Part shown: piece by piece, positions 49,027-60,671 of the stretch
Layout: each line of letters opens with the position of its first letter
Position numbering within the stretch: position 1 is the first letter of the stretch
Assembly: GCA_901472405.1 (NCBI GenBank)
Contig: LR590463.1
Location: 992,001 to 1,056,000, forward strand
Length of the DNA: 64,000 nt
Direction: 5' to 3'
Source: Serratia rubidaea
GTDB lineage: Bacteria > Pseudomonadota > Gammaproteobacteria > Enterobacterales > Enterobacteriaceae
Notes under the pieces: generated by a model
The model's input: only the letters and a program-made list of their open reading frames with translations
What the model was told of the DNA's origin: nothing
Databases searched by the model: none
Program-made: the position numbers and the translations under genes

Positions 49027-49761
49027 TTAGGCGGGCGGTGCGGCAAAATAGCCGCCGGGCGTGACGCCGAAATGGCGGCGGAAGGCGGCGATATAGGCGC
49101 TGACGTTGTCATAGCCGCAGTCGGCGGCGACGCTGGCGACCGGCGTCCCGCGCGACAGCGCTTCCAGCGAGCGAATGATGCGCGCCTGCTGACGCCAGCG
49201 GGCAAAGCCGATGCCGGTCTGCGCCATAAACAGCCGGCTGAGGCTGCGCACGCTGATGCCGGCCCAGCTGGCCCATTCGCTCTGCCGCCGCGTGCTGGCG
49301 GGGTCATCCAGCAGCGCGCGGGCGATCTTTAACAGCCGCGCATCCTGCGGCATCGGCAGCTGTAGCGCCGTTTCTTCTTCCCCCTGCATTTCATCCAACA
49401 ACACCTGCACCATGCGTCGCTGCGGCGCCCGTAACGGCGACGGCGGCAAACCGGCGATGCGCGCCACCAGCGCCTGCGCCAGGCCGCTGGCGGCCAGCAG
49501 CCGCGCGTTGCCGGGCAGAGGGCGGCAGGTTGCCGGCGACAGAAACAGCAGCCATCCCTCCACCTGCCCGCAGGACTGCGCCTGATGGCGGCAGCGCGGC
49601 GGCAGCCAGCCGAGCGTGCCGGCGGTCATCGCCCACTGGCGCTGCTCGGTTTCCAGCGCGATAGCGCCGTGCGTCAGCAGGTAAATCTGCCCGTCATCAT
49701 GCTGGTGCCAGGGGGTAAGGTGGCGGTTGGGGTGAGATAACGGTATGCCGTGCAGGATCAT
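49027..49761 (-). CDS. AraC-family transcriptional regulator (NimR-like)
   Basis: A 244-residue regulator with an N-terminal cupin sensor (PWHQHDDGQIYLLTHGAIAL, GTLGWLPPRCRHQ) and a C-terminal AraC HTH domain (WASWAGISVRSLSRLFMAQT, ADCGYDNVSAYIAAFRRHFG). The layout matches the NimR/YdeC-type group. It is divergent from a small NTF2-like gene 100 bp away, which is its probable target. Convergent with aroL, six bases apart. Confidence 0.88.
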   Translation of the reverse strand: MILHGIPLSHPNRHLTPWHQHDDGQIYLLTHGAIALETEQRQWAMTAGTLGWLPPRCRHQAQSCGQVEGWLLFLSPATCRPLPGNARLLAASGLAQALVARIAGLPPSPLRAPQRRMVQVLLDEMQGEEETALQLPMPQDARLLKIARALLDDPASTRRQSEWASWAGISVRSLSRLFMAQTGIGFARWRQQARIIRSLEALSRGTPVASVAADCGYDNVSAYIAAFRRHFGVTPGGYFAAPPA

Positions 49762-49861
49762 GATATTGGCCGATTAACGTTATATTTAGGCTTAATCAGG
49801 TTATCACGCCACGGGCTGCGCCGGCTAGAATTCAGCCTGATTCCTCTGACGGAGAGCCATA

Positions 49862-50260
49862 ATGACGCAATTAACCCCGCAAGATATCGTGCTGCAGGCG
49901 CTGCAGCAGGTGGTGGCGCAGCCGCTGCATCAGCCGGCGGTGATCGCCGAGTTTTTCGCCGACGACTACCGGCAAACGGTGGACGGAAAATCGTTGGACT
50001 ATCAGCAGTTCGTCAGCCATATGGCGTTGCTCAAGCAGATTACCCGGCGGATGACGCTACAGGTGCAGGCGCTGGCGGCGCAGGGAAACAGCGTGCTGAG
50101 CCATCACCGGGTCGAGGTGGAAAAATGCGACGGCGCGCGCAGCGAAATCCAGGTGATGGCGCATTTCACGCTGCGCGACGGCAAGATTATCGCCTGCGAT
50201 GAACTGACGCGTCAGCTATCGGGCGAGCATGCCGATCGCGATCTCGGCGGCCGCTATTGA
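49862..50260 (+). CDS. NTF2/SnoaL-like small protein
   Basis: A 132-residue protein with the cone-shaped NTF2/SnoaL-like fold: VIAEFFADDYRQTVDGKSLD near residues 28-48 and SEIQVMAHFTLRDGKIIACD near the end. Such proteins are isomerases, hydratases or accessory binding proteins; no activity can be assigned. Divergent from the AraC-type regulator, which suggests shared control. Confidence 0.78.
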   Translation: MTQLTPQDIVLQALQQVVAQPLHQPAVIAEFFADDYRQTVDGKSLDYQQFVSHMALLKQITRRMTLQVQALAAQGNSVLSHHRVEVEKCDGARSEIQVMAHFTLRDGKIIACDELTRQLSGEHADRDLGGRY

Positions 50261-50366
50261 GCGACGGCGCATAACGATCGCATTTTAGCGGGAAAAGCAG
50301 TGACAGCCGCCGGGCGATGCCCCAATATGGAGTTTCCAATACGGATAACTACGCGGGTGCCAGTCT

Positions 50367-50657
50367 ATGCTGAATGTAAGTGAGTATTTTGCCGGAAAAG
50401 TGAAATCGATCGGTTTTGACAGTAGCAGCATCGGTCGTACCAGCGTTGGGGTGATGGAAGAAGGGGAGTACACCTTCGGCACCAATCAGCCGGAAGAGAT
50501 GACGGTGATTACCGGGGCGTTGCGGGTGCTGCTGCCGGGCGCGCCGGACTGGCAGGTGTTTATGCCGGGTGAGAAGTTCTTTGTGCCGGGCCACAGCGAG
50601 TTCAACGTGCAGGTGGCGGACGCCACGGCCTATTTGTGCCGCTATTTGAGCAAGTAG
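50367..50657 (+). CDS. ppnP: Pyrimidine/purine nucleoside phosphorylase PpnP
   Basis: A 96-residue single-cupin protein (formerly YaiE). [40 protein letters not shown] and [20 protein letters not shown] match the family end to end. It phosphorolyses several nucleosides. Located next to rdgC as in E. coli. Confidence 0.95.
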   Translation: MLNVSEYFAGKVKSIGFDSSSIGRTSVGVMEEGEYTFGTNQPEEMTVITGALRVLLPGAPDWQVFMPGEKFFVPGHSEFNVQVADATAYLCRYLSK

Positions 50658-50700
50658 TAAGAGCAGGGCGCTGGCGACAGCGCCCTGGTTGTTTACGGGC

Positions 50701-51612
50701 TTAGCGCTGGGCTTCGCCGCCGAGGGCTTCGATCAGGTTCTGGATCAGCGCCGCCAGTTCGCTGGTCATCAGAATAAAGTCGGCGTCGAAACGCTGGGCG
50801 AAGTCGTCGCGGTCGATGTCGTCGTTCTGCTCGCGCAGCGCATCGGCAAACTTCAGGCGCTTGATAGAGCCGTCGTCGGCAATTACCAATTGAATACGCT
50901 CCTGCCAGTCGACCGCCAGCTTGGTCACCAGCTTGCCGGCCTCAATATGCACGGCGATCTCGTCGCTGATCAGGTTCTGTTTCTTGCAGCGGATTACGCC
51001 GCCCTCTTCCAGAATCGCCTTCAGCTCCGCTTCGTCCTGAATGGCGAAACCGGTCGGCAGTTCGCCGGAGCGCACCCATTCGGTCAGCGTCAGTTCGATC
51101 GGGCTTTCCATCGTCAGCGGCACCACCGGCAGCGAGCCGAGGCTTTTGCGCAGCAGCGCCAGGGTGTCTTCCGCGCGCTTGGCGCTGGCGGCGTCGACCA
51201 TAATCAGGCCGTTGACGGTGTCGATCCACATAAAGGTCTGGTTAAAGCGGCTGAAGGCGCGCGGCAGCAGGCTGTGCAGCACTTCGTCCTTCAGCGCGTC
51301 CTTTTCGGTCTTCTTCAGCTTGCGGTGCTGTTCGCTTTCCAATTGGTCGATCTTCGCCTGCAGCGCCTGTTTGATCACCGGCGAGGGCAGGATCTTCTCT
51401 TCTTTACGCGCGCAGATGATAATCTGGCCGTTGACCACGTGCGTCAGCGCGTCGCTGTGCGAGCCCATTGGGGAGACCCAGCCGGTTTTCGCCATATCCT
51501 GACTGCCGCACGGCGTAAAGGAAAAGGCGCTGAGCTGTTTTTCCATTTCATCCGCATTTAGCGCAACGTCGCGGCTCAAACGGTAAACCATCAAATTCTT
51601 AAACCACAGCAT
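50701..51612 (-). CDS. rdgC: Recombination-associated protein RdgC
   Basis: A 303-residue ring-forming DNA-binding protein that restrains RecA. It starts [16 protein letters not shown] at 51612; a longer frame begins 11 codons upstream but does not match the family. Other conserved parts are [37 protein letters not shown] and a C-terminal [11 protein letters not shown]. Length equals E. coli RdgC. It is divergent from mak. The frame is intact. Confidence 0.95.
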   Translation of the reverse strand: MLWFKNLMVYRLSRDVALNADEMEKQLSAFSFTPCGSQDMAKTGWVSPMGSHSDALTHVVNGQIIICARKEEKILPSPVIKQALQAKIDQLESEQHRKLKKTEKDALKDEVLHSLLPRAFSRFNQTFMWIDTVNGLIMVDAASAKRAEDTLALLRKSLGSLPVVPLTMESPIELTLTEWVRSGELPTGFAIQDEAELKAILEEGGVIRCKKQNLISDEIAVHIEAGKLVTKLAVDWQERIQLVIADDGSIKRLKFADALREQNDDIDRDDFAQRFDADFILMTSELAALIQNLIEALGGEAQR

Positions 51613-51786
51613 AATGTTATCCCTGACTGGGCGTGCCGTTCGCACGCTGGTTCATCAAAAGCAGGGCGGCATGATACCCAATCGGCGCTGAAAAATCGCC
51701 TGCTTCCTCTGATTTGCGCGCGGATCCGTATTGCGGCACACTCGGTGGCAGCAAAAAACGATCGCGCCGTACAGAAGGAGAAAAGA

Positions 51787-52694
51787 GTGCGTATTGGCAT
51801 TGATTTAGGGGGCACCAAGGTTGAAGTGATTGCGCTGGCGGACGACGGCAGCGAGCGGTTTCGTCACCGCATCGCCACGCCGCGCGATGACTATGCGCAG
51901 ACGCTGCAGGCCATCGCCGGGCTGGTGCAGCTGGCGGAAACGCACACCGGCGAACGCGGCACGGTGGGCGTCGGCATCCCGGCACGCTGTCGCCGTTTAC
52001 CGGCCTGGTGAAAAACGCCAACTCCACCTGGCTGAACGGTAAACCGCTGGATAAAGATCTGTCGGCGCTGCTGCAGCGCGAGGTGCGGCTGGCGAATGAC
52101 GCCAACTGCCTGGCGGTATCGGAAGCCACCGACGGCGCCGGCGCGGGCAAGGCGGTGGTGTTTGCGGTGATTATCGGCACCGGCTGCGGCGCCGGCGTGG
52201 CGATTAACGGCAAGGCGCACGCCGGCGGCAACGGCATCGCCGGCGAGTGGGGGCATAATTCGCTGCCCTGGCCGGATGAGGATGAACTGCGCTTTCGCGA
52301 TGAAGTGCCCTGCTACTGCGGCAAGTCCGGCTGTATCGAAACCTTTATCTCCGGCACCGGCTTCGCCGCCGATTACGCGCGCCTGAGCGGCAACGCCCTG
52401 AAAGGGGAGGCGATCATGGCGCTGGCGGCGCAGCAGGATCCGATCGCCGAGCGGGCGATCGCCCGTTATGAGCAGCGCCTGGCGAAGTCGCTGGCGCATG
52501 CGGTTAATCTGTTCGATCCGGATGTGATCGTGCTGGGCGGCGGCATGAGCAACGTCGAACGGCTGTACCGGCAGGTACCGCAGAAGGTCAGCGAGTGGGT
52601 ATTCGGCGGCGAGTTCGCCACGCCGATCCGTAAGGCGGTGCACGGTGATTCCAGCGGGGTGCGCGGCGCCGCCTGGCTGTGGCCGCAGCAGTAA
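51787..52694 (+). CDS. mak: Fructokinase Mak (ROK family; one frameshift)
   Basis: About 302 residues when repaired. GTG 51787, behind GAAGGAGAAAAGA, starts [20 protein letters not shown] (ATP site). The frame breaks near 51978, where ATCCCGGCACGCTG lacks one G of the expected [17 protein letters not shown], and then stays open. The ROK zinc site is GHNSLPW...[15 protein letters not shown]. It phosphorylates fructose and, weakly, mannose. The neighbours rdgC and sbcC match E. coli order, without araJ. Confidence 0.93.
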
Positions 52695-52727
52695 TGATCA
52701 CCGGGGCGACGCCGCCCCGGCGTATAC

Positions 52728-55700
52728 TTAACCCTCGACGCGGTACTGCGGCTCCAGCGGCTGATGCCCAGTCCGTTGACCTTCTTCACTTTTATCTGCA
52801 CCGGAATGCGCTCTTTCATCGCCTCAACGTGACTGATCACGCCGATGGTTTTGCCGGAGGCGTTAAGGCTGTCGAGCGCGTCCAGCGCGGTGTCCAGCGT
52901 CTCCGCATCCAGCGTACCGAAGCCCTCGTCGAGGAACAGCGAATCGATGCTGGTTTTATGGCTCACCAGATCGGACAGCGCCAACGCCAGCGCCAGGCTG
53001 ACCAGGAAGCTTTCGCCGCCGGACAGCGTGCGGGTATCGCGCTGCGCGTCCGCCTGCCAGGTATCCACCACCAGCAGCTCCAGCGCATCGCTGTTTTTCC
53101 GCTGCAGCAGATAGCGGCCGTGCAGGCGGCTGAGCTGGTTGTTCGCCAGATAGACCAGGTGATCGAGCGTCAGCCCCTGGGCGAACTTGCGGAACTTGTC
53201 GCCTTCTTTTGAGCCGATCAGCTGGTTGAGATAGCTCCAGTCGTCATACTGCCGCTGGCTTTGGGCGATTTGCGCGAACAGCGCCTGCTGGTTGCCGCGG
53301 CGCTCGGCGTCGCTGGTGAGCTGGTTGCGCAGCTCGCCCTGACGCAGCTGCAGCGTCTTCAGCTGTTGCGTCAGCGCCTGCTGCTGCTGCGCCAGCGCCT
53401 CCAGATCGGCGTGCTCTTCATCCGCCTGCGGCGGGCGCTGCTGTCGGTGCTGCTCCAGCGCCTGCTCGGCCTGCGCCAGCAACGCGCGGGCTTCCACCTG
53501 ACGCTGCTGCAGCTGCTCTTTCAACTGCTGTAGCTGCTGACGCTGCCCATCGTCCAGCAGGGCGGCCTGGAAGGCGGCGTCATCGGTAAATTCACTGGCG
53601 TCCAGCGCCTGCTGCCAGCGCTGCTGCGCCTGCTCGGCGCGCTGCGTTTGCTGCGCCAGCTGTTGCTGCAGCCCCGCCAACTGACCGTTCAGGCGTTCGC
53701 GCTGCTCCTGCGCCTGCTGCCAGCGTTCGGCGGCCTGCTGGCTGGCCAGTTCGCAGGCCGCCTGCCGGACGCGCAGCTGTTCGCGCGCCTGCGCCACCTG
53801 CTGCTCGCCAAACAGCGCCTGCCGCTGCCGTTGTTGGGCGACAAGCTGCTCCTCGTTGTCCTGCCACTGCTGCTGCAGACGCTGTTGCTGCTGCCGGGCG
53901 TCGGCATACTGTTTGTCCAGCAGCGTCAGGCGTTCATTCAGCAGCGCCGTCTGCTGCTGCGCCTGTTGCTGCGCGCTCCTGCAGCGCGCTCAGCGCGTCT
54001 TTGGCCTGCTGTACCGCCTGTGCCGCCTGCTCATGTCGGCTGAGGTGCTGCTGGCCTTCCCGCTCTTCGCGGTCGCAGTCGCTTAGGCCACTGCTGCAGG
54101 CGTTCGCTCTCCTGCAAATCGAAATCAAACGCCAGTTCGGCGGTCAGGGCGCTCCAGCGCTGCCGGGTGGGCCGCCAGCTGCTGCTCGTCCTGCTCCAGC
54201 GCCTGCTGCTGGCGCTGTTGTTGTTGCTGCAGGCCGTCGTGACGGGCGCGCAGTTCGACGCCGCTTTTATACAGCGTCTCGGTCTGCTGGCGTAGTTCAT
54301 CAAGACGCCGGGCGCTGGCCGACGGGTTGAGCGTCTGGTACTCGGTGACGGCCGGATGTTCGGTGGAGCCGCACAGCGGGCAGGGCGCGCCGGTCTGCAG
54401 CCGGGCGCGTTCGGCTTCCAGGCTGACGATGCGCTGCTCAAGCTCGAGGGTTTTTTCCACCTCCGCCTGCAAGGTTTTATGTTGCTGATACTGCTGTCTG
54501 GCCTGCTCTAACTGCGGCGCCAGCTGTTGCAATTGTTGCTGACCGGCGAGCAGTTCCTGCCGCTGCTGCGTCAGCCGCTGGTCGAGCTGCTGCGCCAGCG
54601 ACGACAGGGTCGCCAGCTGTTGGCGCGTCGGGCGCAGATCGCTCAGCTGCTGCTGGCGCTGGCGCAGGGCGGCCAGCGGCGTTTCGGCCTCCAGCGCGCT
54701 CTGTTGCTGCTGCTGCGCGGCGAGCGCCTGGGTCAGGGCGCTCAGCTGCGTCTGATGCTGTTCGGCCTGCGTCGCCAGCTGGGCGCGTTCGGCGCGCAGC
54801 GCCTCCAGCGTCTGTTGTTGTTGCCCGCACTGGCGCACGGCCTCGTCGCGGTTCTGCTGCAGTTCAGCGCGGCTTTTGCTCAGTTGTGCGATCTGGTGAT
54901 CGAGCGGCAGCACCTGTTCGTCGATCAGCTGCTGCTGTTGCTGGCGGTGCTCCGCCTGTTTCTGCTGTTCGGCGCGCACCTGCTCCAGCGCCTGCTGCAG
55001 CGGCGCCAGCTGTGCGGTCTGTTGCTGTAGCTGCTGGTCGAGCCGGGTCAGCTGCTGCTGCGACGCCTGCAGCTCATCGCGGCAGCGCTGGCGCTCATTG
55101 TGCAGCGGACGCAGCGCTCGGCGGGTTCGCTGCGCGCCAGCGTCTGCAGCTGCGGTTCGGCCTGTTCCTGCTCCTGCTGCAGCACCTGTAAGCGCTGCTG
55201 GCCCTGCTGTCGCTGCTGTTGCAGGCGCTGCCACTGCTGCAGCCAGCCCAGCGTCTGCCGCTGCTGTTCATCGCGCTGATTAAGCGTTGTCTCTTCCTGA
55301 CGCAGCGCCTCGAGCTGCGTGTCCAGCTGCTGGCGCTGTTCGTCACTCAGCAGCTCAATGCCGCTGGCGCGCTGGTGCAGCGCGTCCAGCTCCAGTTTGG
55401 CCTGTTTATGCTGTTCGAACACCCGCTCGGACAGCCGGCCGTAGATTTCGGTGCCGGTTAACTCCTCCAGCAGCTCGGCGCGGTCGTTGGCGTCGGCGTT
55501 GAGGAAGGCGGCGAACTGCCCCTGCGACAGCATCATCGATTTGGTAAAGCGGCCGAAGTCGAGGCCGGTGATGGCGGCGACCGCCTCCAGTTTGTCGCGC
55601 ACCTTGTCGGCGACGATCTTGCCGTCCGCCAGCAGCGCCAGTTCGACCTTCGGCGCCTGCAGATTGCCGTTCGGATCGTTTTTGGCCCGGCGCTGGCTCC

Positions 55701-55983
55701 AGAAGGCGCGGTAGCCGACGCCCTTGACCTCGAACTCCACCTCGGCCAGCGATTCGGCGGTGTGGCGCGTCATCAGATCGTTCTGGCTGGGGGAGACGTG
55801 CAGCCGCGGCGTCTGGTGATACAGCGCCAGACAGACGGCGTCGAGCAGGGTGGTTTTACCGGCGCCGGTCGGGCCGGTGATGGCGAACAGGCCGTTGCTG
55901 GCGAACGGCTCGGCGCTGAAGTCTATTTTCCACTCGCCCTGCAGCGAGTTGAGGTTTTTCAGCCGCAGGCTCAGAATTTTCAT
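52728..55983 (-). CDS. sbcC: Exonuclease subunit SbcC (at least five frameshifts)
   Basis: An SMC-like ATPase of about 1085 residues. The N-terminus has [20 protein letters not shown] and Walker [13 protein letters not shown]. Two long Gln-rich coiled coils flank a zinc-hook CPLCGS, and the C-terminal part has [20 protein letters not shown] (signature) and [20 protein letters not shown] (Walker B). The frame changes near 55115, 54165, 54085, 53980 and 52760; the true C-terminus LEPQYRVEG ends at TAA 52728-52730. With SbcD it cuts DNA hairpins and ends. The sbcD stop and sbcC start overlap (ATGA). Repetitive CAG/CTG-rich coding may have aided base errors. Confidence 0.93.
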
Positions 55984-57209
55984 GCCGATGGCTCCTCATC
56001 CTGCAGCGCGTTCACCGTCTGGCGGAACATGTCGCGCATCCGGCCGCGCCGCGCCTCTTCCAGTTCGCTTTCCTGCGCCAGCCGGCGTTCAAACACCTCG
56101 TCCACGCTCAGTTCGTTCAACGTCTCTTTATCCTGTTGCTCAATGGCCTGACGGCGCTGCTCCTTGCTGCGCCGCAGCAGCACCACTTCCACCGGCAGGT
56201 TATCTGCCAGCGCCTGGATACGGCGCTGAATATCGCTGAGATAATCCTGCGTCGCCACCTCAATATCCAGCCATACCGGCAGCTCGCCCTGATAATCGGC
56301 AAACTGCTGCAGCTGCCGTTCGATCTGCGCCAGATCGCCCTTGATCAGCTGCATCGGCTGGAAGAGCGGGACGGGCAGCGGGGTGACCTGCTGCAGCCCG
56401 CCGTCGGCGAAGTCGACCATAAACACGCTTTTGGCGTTGCCCCAGCTCGTCAAAGCTGAGCGGGATCGGCGAGCCGCTGTAGCGGATATGCTCGCTTTTG
56501 GCCACCTGCTGCGCCCGGTGGATATGCCCCAGGGCGATATAGTCCGCCGGCGGAAAGGCCTGCGCCGGGAAGGCGTCCAGCGTGCCGATATAGATATCGC
56601 GCACCGAATCCGAGGTGGTGACGCCGACGGTGGTCAGGTGGCCGGTGGCGACGATCGGCAGCGTCAGGCCGAGCGCCTCGCGCTGCGCGCAGGCCGCCTG
56701 ATACAGCGCCTGATAATGGTCGGCGATGGCTTCCTGCAGCGCCTGCTGCTTCTGCGTGCCGGATTCGCCGGCGCGGCTGGTCAGCAAATCGCGCGGACGC
56801 AGGAACGGGATGGCGCACAGCAGCGCGCCGGGCTGGCCGTCGCGTCGATTAAGCGTCACGATCTGCTGCCCGGCGTCGGGCTGCGCGTTGGCGATCACGG
56901 TGGTATTCAGACAGGAGAGCAGCTCGCGGGATTCATTCAGCGTCGCCACGGAGTCGTGGTTGCCGCCCAGCACCACCAGCTGGCAGCCGGTCCTGCTGCA
57001 GTTCCACCCACAAAGCGGTTGTACAGTTCGCGCGCGTAGCTCGGCGGCGAACCGGTATCAAACAGGTCGCCGGCGACGATCAACGCGTCCACCTGGTGCT
57101 GTTCGATCTGCGCAATCAGCCAGCGCAGAAATGCCTGATGCTCGGCGGCGCGCTTTTGGTGAAAAAGTACTGACCCAAAATGCCAGTCAGAGGTGTGTAT
57201 CAGGCGCAT
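55980..57209 (-). CDS. sbcD: Exonuclease subunit SbcD (two frameshifts)
   Basis: About 409 residues when joined. The manganese phosphoesterase motifs are [60 protein letters not shown] and [12 protein letters not shown]. The frame changes near 56990 and 56440, with conserved sequence on both sides. The C-terminal capping domain includes [19 protein letters not shown]. Forms the SbcCD nuclease with the overlapping downstream gene. Divergent from phoB. Confidence 0.93.
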
Positions 57210-57383
57210 GACTCTCCCGGGAATAGGCCGCCGTTTTGGCCGGGGCGAAACGCGGCGGCGGTAAAACGTTGACGATGATTATACGGGTTGGCGGGTAAAA
57301 ATATGCTATTTCTATCTATTCCGGCGGTTACGCGCCCGCCATGGTAAGAATCATTTATATTGTGAATGTTACTGAGTGGTTAA

Positions 57384-57416
57384 TTTCATAAATCTGTCAC
57401 AAAACTGACGCATAAT
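57384..57416 (+). promoter_or_regulatory. Pho box and -10 element of phoB
   Basis: TTTCATAAATCTGTCAC followed by AAAACTGACGCATAAT: 11 bp direct repeats of the CTGTCAT type (TTTCATAAAT, CTGTCACAAAA, CTGACGCAT) running into the -10 hexamer CATAAT (57411-57416). The layout matches the E. coli phoB promoter and predicts autoactivation by phospho-PhoB. Confidence 0.88.
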
Positions 57417-57464
57417 GGCGCCCGCAAACAAATTGTGAACGCTAACACATTGGCAGGATTGACG

Positions 57465-58154
57465 ATGGCAAGACGCATACTGGTGGTGGAAGACGAAGCG
57501 CCGATTCGCGAGATGGTGTGCTTTGTGTTGGAACAGAATGGTTACCAACCGTTGGAAGCGAAGATTATGACAGTGCCGTAACGCGCCTGTCTGAGCCGTT
57601 CCCCGATTTAGTGTTGCTGGACTGGATGTTACCCGGCGGTTCCGGCATTCAATTTATCAAACATATGAAGCGCGAAGCGCTGACCCGCGACATTCCGGTG
57701 ATGATGCTGACGGCGCGCGGCGAAGAGGAAGACCGGGTGCGCGGCCTGGAAGTCGGCGCCGACGATTACATCACCAAAACCGTTCTCACCGAAGGAGCTG
57801 GTGGCGCGCATCAAGGCGGTGATGCGCCGTATTTCACCGATGGCGGTGGAAGAGGTGATCGAGATGCAGGGGCTGAGTCTCGACCCGTCATCGCACCGGG
57901 TGATGGCCAATGAACAGCCGCTGGATATGGGGCCCACCGAATTCAAACTGCTGCATTTCTTTATGACCCACCCGGAGCGCGTTTACAGCCGCGAACAGTT
58001 GCTTAATCACGTCTGGGGCACTAACGTTTATGTGGAAGACCGCACCGTTGATGTGCATATCCGCCGGCTGCGCAAGGCGTTGGAGAGCAGTGGTCATGAC
58101 AAAATGGTTCAAACCGTTCGCGGCACAGGTTACCGCTTTTCAACGCGCTATTAA
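57465..58154 (+). CDS. phoB: Phosphate response regulator PhoB (two frameshifts)
   Basis: About 229 residues. [20 protein letters not shown] starts the receiver, with the phospho-acceptor Asp in [17 protein letters not shown] and the conserved Lys in DDYITK. The C-terminal winged helix reads [20 protein letters not shown], then [20 protein letters not shown]. One base is missing near 57555 and one A is extra at 57777 (ACCAAAACCG, expected TKPFSPKEL); both give intact flanks. Activates the Pho regulon under phosphate limitation. ATG 57465. phoR follows after 24 bp. Confidence 0.95.
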
Positions 58155-58178
58155 CCGCGCCGCGTCGGAGAGCATGCC

Positions 58179-59491
58179 GTGCTAGAACGCCTTTCCTGGA
58201 AAAGGCTGGCTCTTGAGCTGGCCCTTTTTTGCCTGCCTGCCCTGCTGTTGGGGCTGATTTTCGGCTATCTCCCCTGGTTACTGCTGATCGCCGTGCTGGC
58301 GGCGCTGGGCTGGAACTTCTACAACCAGCTGAAGCTGTCCCACTGGCTGTGGGTCGACCGCAGCATGACGCCGCCGCCGGGCCGCTGGAGCTGGGAGCCG
58401 CTGTTTTACGGCCTGTACCAGATGCAGCAGCGCAACCGCCGGCGGCGGCGCGAACTGGCGCTGTTGATCAAACGCTTTCGCAGCGGTGCCGAATCGCTGC
58501 CGGATGCGGTGGTGATGACCACCGAAGAGGGCAATATTTTCTGGTGCAACGGGCTGGCGCAGCATCTGCTCGGCTTTCGCTGGCCGGAGGATAACGGCCA
58601 GCATATTCTCAACCTGCTGCGCTACCCGGAATTCAGCCACTATCTGCAACAGCAGTCCTTTGATAAACCCCTGACGCTGCAGCTGAATAATGAGCACTAC
58701 GTGGAATTCCGCGTAATGCCGTATTCGGAAGGCAGCTGCTGATGGTGGCGCGCGACGTGACGCAGATGCGCCAGCTGGAAGGGGCGCGGCGCAACTTCTT
58801 CGCCAACGTCAGCCACGAGCTGCGCACGCCGCTGACCGTGCTGCAGGGCTATCTGGAAATGATGGCGACGACGAGCCGGACGGTTCGCTGCGCGGCAAGG
58901 CGCTGGCCACCATGCAGGAGCAAACCCGGCGCATGGACGGCTGGTGAAGCAGCTGCTGACGCTGTCGCGCATCGAGGCGGCGCCGATTGTCGAGATGAAT
59001 GAGACGGTGGACGTGCCCCTGATGCTGCGAGTGCTGCAGCGTGAGGCGCAGTCGCTCAGCGGCGGCCGGCATGAGATTCGTTTCCGCGTTAACGAGGCGC
59101 TGAAGGTCTACGGCAACGATGACCAGCTGCGCAGCGCGGTGTCCAACCTGGTGTATAACGCGGTGAATCACACGCCGGCAGGCACGTATATCGAGGTAAG
59201 CTGCAGCGGACGCCGCAGGGGGCGCAGTTCCAGGTCAGCGACAACGGGCCGGGCATCGCCGCCGAGCACCTGCCGCGCCTGACCGAGCGCTTTTACCGCG
59301 TGGACAAGGCGCGTTCGCGGCAGACCGGCGGCAGCGGGCTGGGGCTGGCGATCGTCAAGCACGCCCTCAGCCATCACGATGCGCGCCTGGAGGTGCTCAG
59401 CGAGCCGGGCAGCGGCACCCGCTTTATCTTTACCCTGCCTAACCGGTTGATTGTACCGGGCGCTTTGTCAGAGAATGCGCTGAACAATTAA
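58179..59491 (+). CDS. phoR: Phosphate sensor kinase PhoR (several frameshifts)
   Basis: About 437 residues. It has an N-terminal hydrophobic hairpin ([20 protein letters not shown]) without a large periplasmic domain and a PAS domain ([20 protein letters not shown]). The phospho-acceptor His is in [20 protein letters not shown], and the ATPase boxes are [32 protein letters not shown] and [15 protein letters not shown]. The frame changes near 58738, 58870, 58945 and 59205, with the correct sequence resuming each time. GTG 58179 with GGAG eight bases upstream is the start. Works with PhoB and the Pst/PhoU system. Confidence 0.94.
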
Positions 59492-59507
59492 TGTGTGAGG
59501 CACCGCT

Positions 59508-60441
59508 ATGCGACTGACCCGAGGGATAGGGCTCTGCCTGCTGTTACTGTGCAGCTTCGGCCTGCGGCGCAGCCGGACGGCATGCTGTCCGGCAATCTTT
59601 CCAGCGTCGGTTCCGACACGCTGGCGAACCTGATGTCGCTGTGGGCGCAGGATTTCAGCCAGCACTACCCGAATATCAACCTGCAGATGCAGGCCGCCGG
59701 TTCATCGACCGCGCCGACGGCGCTGGCCGCCGGCGCCGCGCAGCTGGGGCCGATGAGCCGGCCGATGAAGGCGGCGGAGCTGGCGGCGTTTGAGCAGCGC
59801 TACGGCTATGCGCCGCTGGCGGTGCCGGTGGCGGTGGATGCGCTGGTGGTGCTGGTGCATCAGGACAACCCGCTGCCGGGCTGAACCTTGGCCAACTGGA
59901 TCAGATTTTCTCCGCCACTCGCCGCTGCGGCGCCGCTGCGGCGCTGGACAACTGGGGCCAGCTGGCGCTGCCGGGCGCCTGGGCGCAGCGCAGCATTCAG
60001 CGCTTTGGCCGCAACTCGGCTTCCGGCACCTACGGCTATTTCAAACTGCGCGCGCTGTGCGGCGGCGACTTTATGGCGCGGGTGAACGAGCTGCCCGGCT
60101 CGGCGTCGGTGGTGCAGGCGGTGTCCGGGTCGCTGAACAGCATCGGCTACGCCAGCATCGGTTTTCGCGCCAGCGGCGTCCGACTGTTGCCGCTGGCGGA
60201 GCGGGGCGATCGCTACGTGCCGCCCAGCGTCGCCAACGTGCGCAACGGCAGCTATCCGCTGGCGCGCTATCTGTATATCTACATCAACAAAGCGCCGCAG
60301 CGGCCGCTGGAGCCGCTGACGGCGGCGTTTCTTGACCGGGTGCTGTCCGCGCAGGGGCAGGCGCTGGTGAATCAGGACGGTTATCTGCCGCTGTCGCCGG
60401 AAACCCTGCGTAAAACCCGCCTTGAATTGGGGCTGAAGTAG
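59508..60441 (+). CDS. PstS-family phosphate-binding-like protein (two frameshifts)
   Basis: About 311 residues with a signal peptide ([17 protein letters not shown]). The body resembles Pst[41 protein letters not shown] and [20 protein letters not shown] carry the Ser/Thr/Gly phosphate-contact pattern of the family. The frame changes near 59563 and 59884. It begins 17 bp after phoR and is probably co-transcribed, so it belongs to the Pho regulon. There is no pstCAB next to it; it may bind phosphate for sensing or feed a transporter encoded elsewhere. E. coli lacks a gene here. Confidence 0.85.
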
Positions 60442-60570
60442 CCGCCTCCGCCGCCGTACGCCGGGTACTGCGGCCGGGGCATGCCCGTCATCATGAATTT
60501 ATTTCAACACCCATGAAAATTTCTCCATTGCCGCCGGGTATCACCCATGACAGGATGATTTTAGCTATTT

Positions 60571-60586
60571 AGACGTCTGGATGTCC
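60571..60586 (+). promoter_or_regulatory. MetJ (met box) operator
   Basis: AGACGTCT is a perfect MetJ box, directly followed by GGATGTCC (5 of 8 matching) in tandem phase, as MetJ requires two adjacent boxes. It lies about 85 bp before the MetE-like gene, so repression by MetJ-SAM is predicted. Confidence 0.8.
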
Positions 60587-60671
60587 AATTGTAACCCAGC
60601 GTAATCATTTAATGTGTAAATCATTCCGGCGGGCGCACGCTCTGCATCTGTCGGACTCCGGAGTGGAAAAG

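Noticed and set aside
53261..55500. CAG/CTG-rich stretch resembling a repeat array
   Set aside because: The repetition follows from Gln/Leu-rich coiled-coil codons of SbcC; there are no uniform repeats and spacers, so it is not a CRISPR or satellite.
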